Translations under genes and position numbers: made by a program | Shown: positions 63,021-64,000 of the stretch, piece after piece | Position numbering within the stretch: the first letter of the stretch is position 1 | Layout: the number at the start of each line of letters is the position of its first letter | NCBI GenBank assembly: GCA_037178625.1 | Contig: CM074135.1 | Location: forward strand, 622,001 to 686,000 | Origin: Skeletonema tropicum | Lineage: Eukaryota > Bacillariophyta > Thalassiosirophyceae > Thalassiosirales > Thalassiosiraceae | Reading direction: 5' to 3' | Length of the DNA stretch: 64,000 bases | The notes under the pieces: generated by a model | What the model was told of the DNA's origin: nothing | The model's input: only the letters and a program-made list of their open reading frames with translations | Database searches by the model: none

Positions 63021-63598
63021 GGGGCTCCTCCTCGAGTGGAATAGAAGGTATAGTCTTCTCCTTTGTACCTGCCATGGTTGTCGGGTAAAATTAGTAGGAA
63101 GGAACGCAAATGATAAAAGCGAAGTGTGTACTATCGATGCAGTCGGAAAGAATCATGACCATGCAGGCTGGACCGAGGAGTACTTACTTATCAAGGAGAA
63201 CAAAAATTGAGAAATAGTGAGGAGCAAAGATGGCAAAAGAGATACCAATTCCTTTGTGCATCGGAAATCTTTTCAACGTAGGAATAAATACAAAAATCAG
63301 GATCGGTTATTCCTTTTTATTGAATAAATAAATACCGGTTATTCCTTTTTATTGATCAATCATGCATGAGCCACGATTTTGTCTATCAATCACTGTATCA
63401 CTAGGAGTATCACTGGGTATCACTCCACCTCCACTATGTATGGAAATGAATTCAATTCTGGATCCGGCTGGCCTCTTGGCTCGACCTCTTGGCTCGACCT
63501 CTTGGCTCGACCTCTTGGGCGACTACTTACAGTTTTTGCTACACACAAACTAACTGACCAGAGCCTTGCCTAAATACTTATGATAGAAGATAACAATA
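63021..63598. other. Divergent intergenic region with short direct repeats
   Basis: No gene recognised. It contains a 20-bp direct repeat, CGGTTATTCCTTTTTATTGA, at 63304 and 63336, and the 13-bp tandem repeat listed next. Confidence 0.5.
63472..63521. repeat. 13-bp minisatellite, about 3.8 copies
   Basis: The unit CCTCTTGGCTCGA repeats three times without change and ends in a partial fourth copy (CCTCTTGGGCGA). It is not in a supported coding frame. Confidence 0.85.
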
Positions 63599-64000
63599 AT
63601 GTTGATCATGTCATCTTCTTACCATCAATCCGATAGCGACAGCATCTCTACCATTACCTTCGAATCAAGTCGCTGTCGTGAAAGAAAGCAGTTTAAACAG
63701 CTCAATGACATTCCCGAGCAGCGCTTTGTGAGCACGTCTTCGAGGAGCTCTGTGAAAAGTTGGTCGAATGCTCTTGAAGAAAAAGAGGCGGAGGCGGAGA
63801 TCATATCCTTGAGGAAGAAGATCGAACGTTTGTTGGATGCTCACAAGAAGGAGATCTTGGGCATGCAGCAAGCGCATGCGAATACTCTTCAAGAAAAAGA
63901 GGCGGAGATCTTGGATATGCAGCAAGTACACGAGGTGAAAATGTTGGATATGCTCAAATTAAAGCTTTCTAACACATCTACATCTATCTCATGTCATTGC
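63599..64000 (+). CDS. Coiled-coil protein, 3' truncated by window edge
   Basis: The frame from the ATG at 63599 is open to the last base (134 codons). After a Ser-rich start ('SSSYHQSDSDSISTITFESS'), residues about 55-125 are a Glu/Lys/Leu-rich coiled coil with an internal repeat: 'LEEKEAEAEII', then 'LQEKEAEILDMQQVH', with 'ILGMQQAH' between. A second Met at residue 4 is possible. No family recognised; the rest lies beyond the window. Confidence 0.55.
   Translation, partial: MLIMSSSYHQSDSDSISTITFESSRCRERKQFKQLNDIPEQRFVSTSSRSSVKSWSNALEEKEAEAEIISLRKKIERLLDAHKKEILGMQQAHANTLQEKEAEILDMQQVHEVKMLDMLKLKLSNTSTSISCHC

Overview
The window is nuclear DNA from a diatom, most likely a centric one. It carries a fucoxanthin chlorophyll a/c-binding protein, a nuclear PsbU with signal-plus-transit leader, and a zeaxanthin epoxidase. 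Several leaders carry the heterokont ASAFAP-type plastid cleavage motif. Introns are short GT-AG introns (77-315 bp), genes are densely packed on both strands, and trinucleotide and low-complexity runs are common. There are no operons; neighbours are mostly unrelated genes in divergent or convergent pairs.

Layout. 1-21 kb: the end of a SPRY/LGY-repeat gene, MCM10, a complete DNA transposon of unknown superfamily inserted between the MCM10 and CCB-like promoters, a cytochrome b6f cofactor-assembly protein, a UVRAG/Vps38-like protein, a nucleolar FKBP, a KH-like protein, a secreted FKBP, a plastid CSP41-like protein, an atypical SDR, a spliced dioxygenase/aldo-keto reductase fusion divergent from a Gfo/Idh/MocA oxidoreductase, and a 2OG-dioxygenase-like protein. 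21-36.8 kb: zeaxanthin epoxidase, DeSI-like peptidase, HEAT protein, DUF1995 protein, RPB9, NPRL2 (GATOR1) and an acidic membrane protein. 36.8-39.5 kb: a tandem array of about 184-bp units, with an inverted outlier near 31.1-31.4 kb. 39.5-51 kb: ACAD10/11-type phosphotransferase, TSUP permease, a secreted repeat protein, PsbU, an isochorismatase-glutamine synthetase fusion, a D-2-hydroxyacid dehydrogenase, FCP and tRNA-Met. 51-64 kb: a SMARCAL1/ZRANB3-like SNF2 translocase with five RPA-binding-like motifs, an RHL1-like protein, WDR4/Trm82, an EDR2-like PH-START-DUF1336 protein, a MAPEG-like protein and a partial coiled-coil gene.

A global feature is that nine genes, all between 21.3 and 62.4 kb, are broken by single-base frame changes. 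Nearly all of these read as one extra base, while homology or composition continues across the break. I count roughly twenty such +1 events against one clear -1. The genes from 1 to 21 kb and from 39.5 to 50.3 kb are clean. Residual insertion errors in the assembly are the simplest explanation, so I annotate these genes as whole CDS with the breaks noted.
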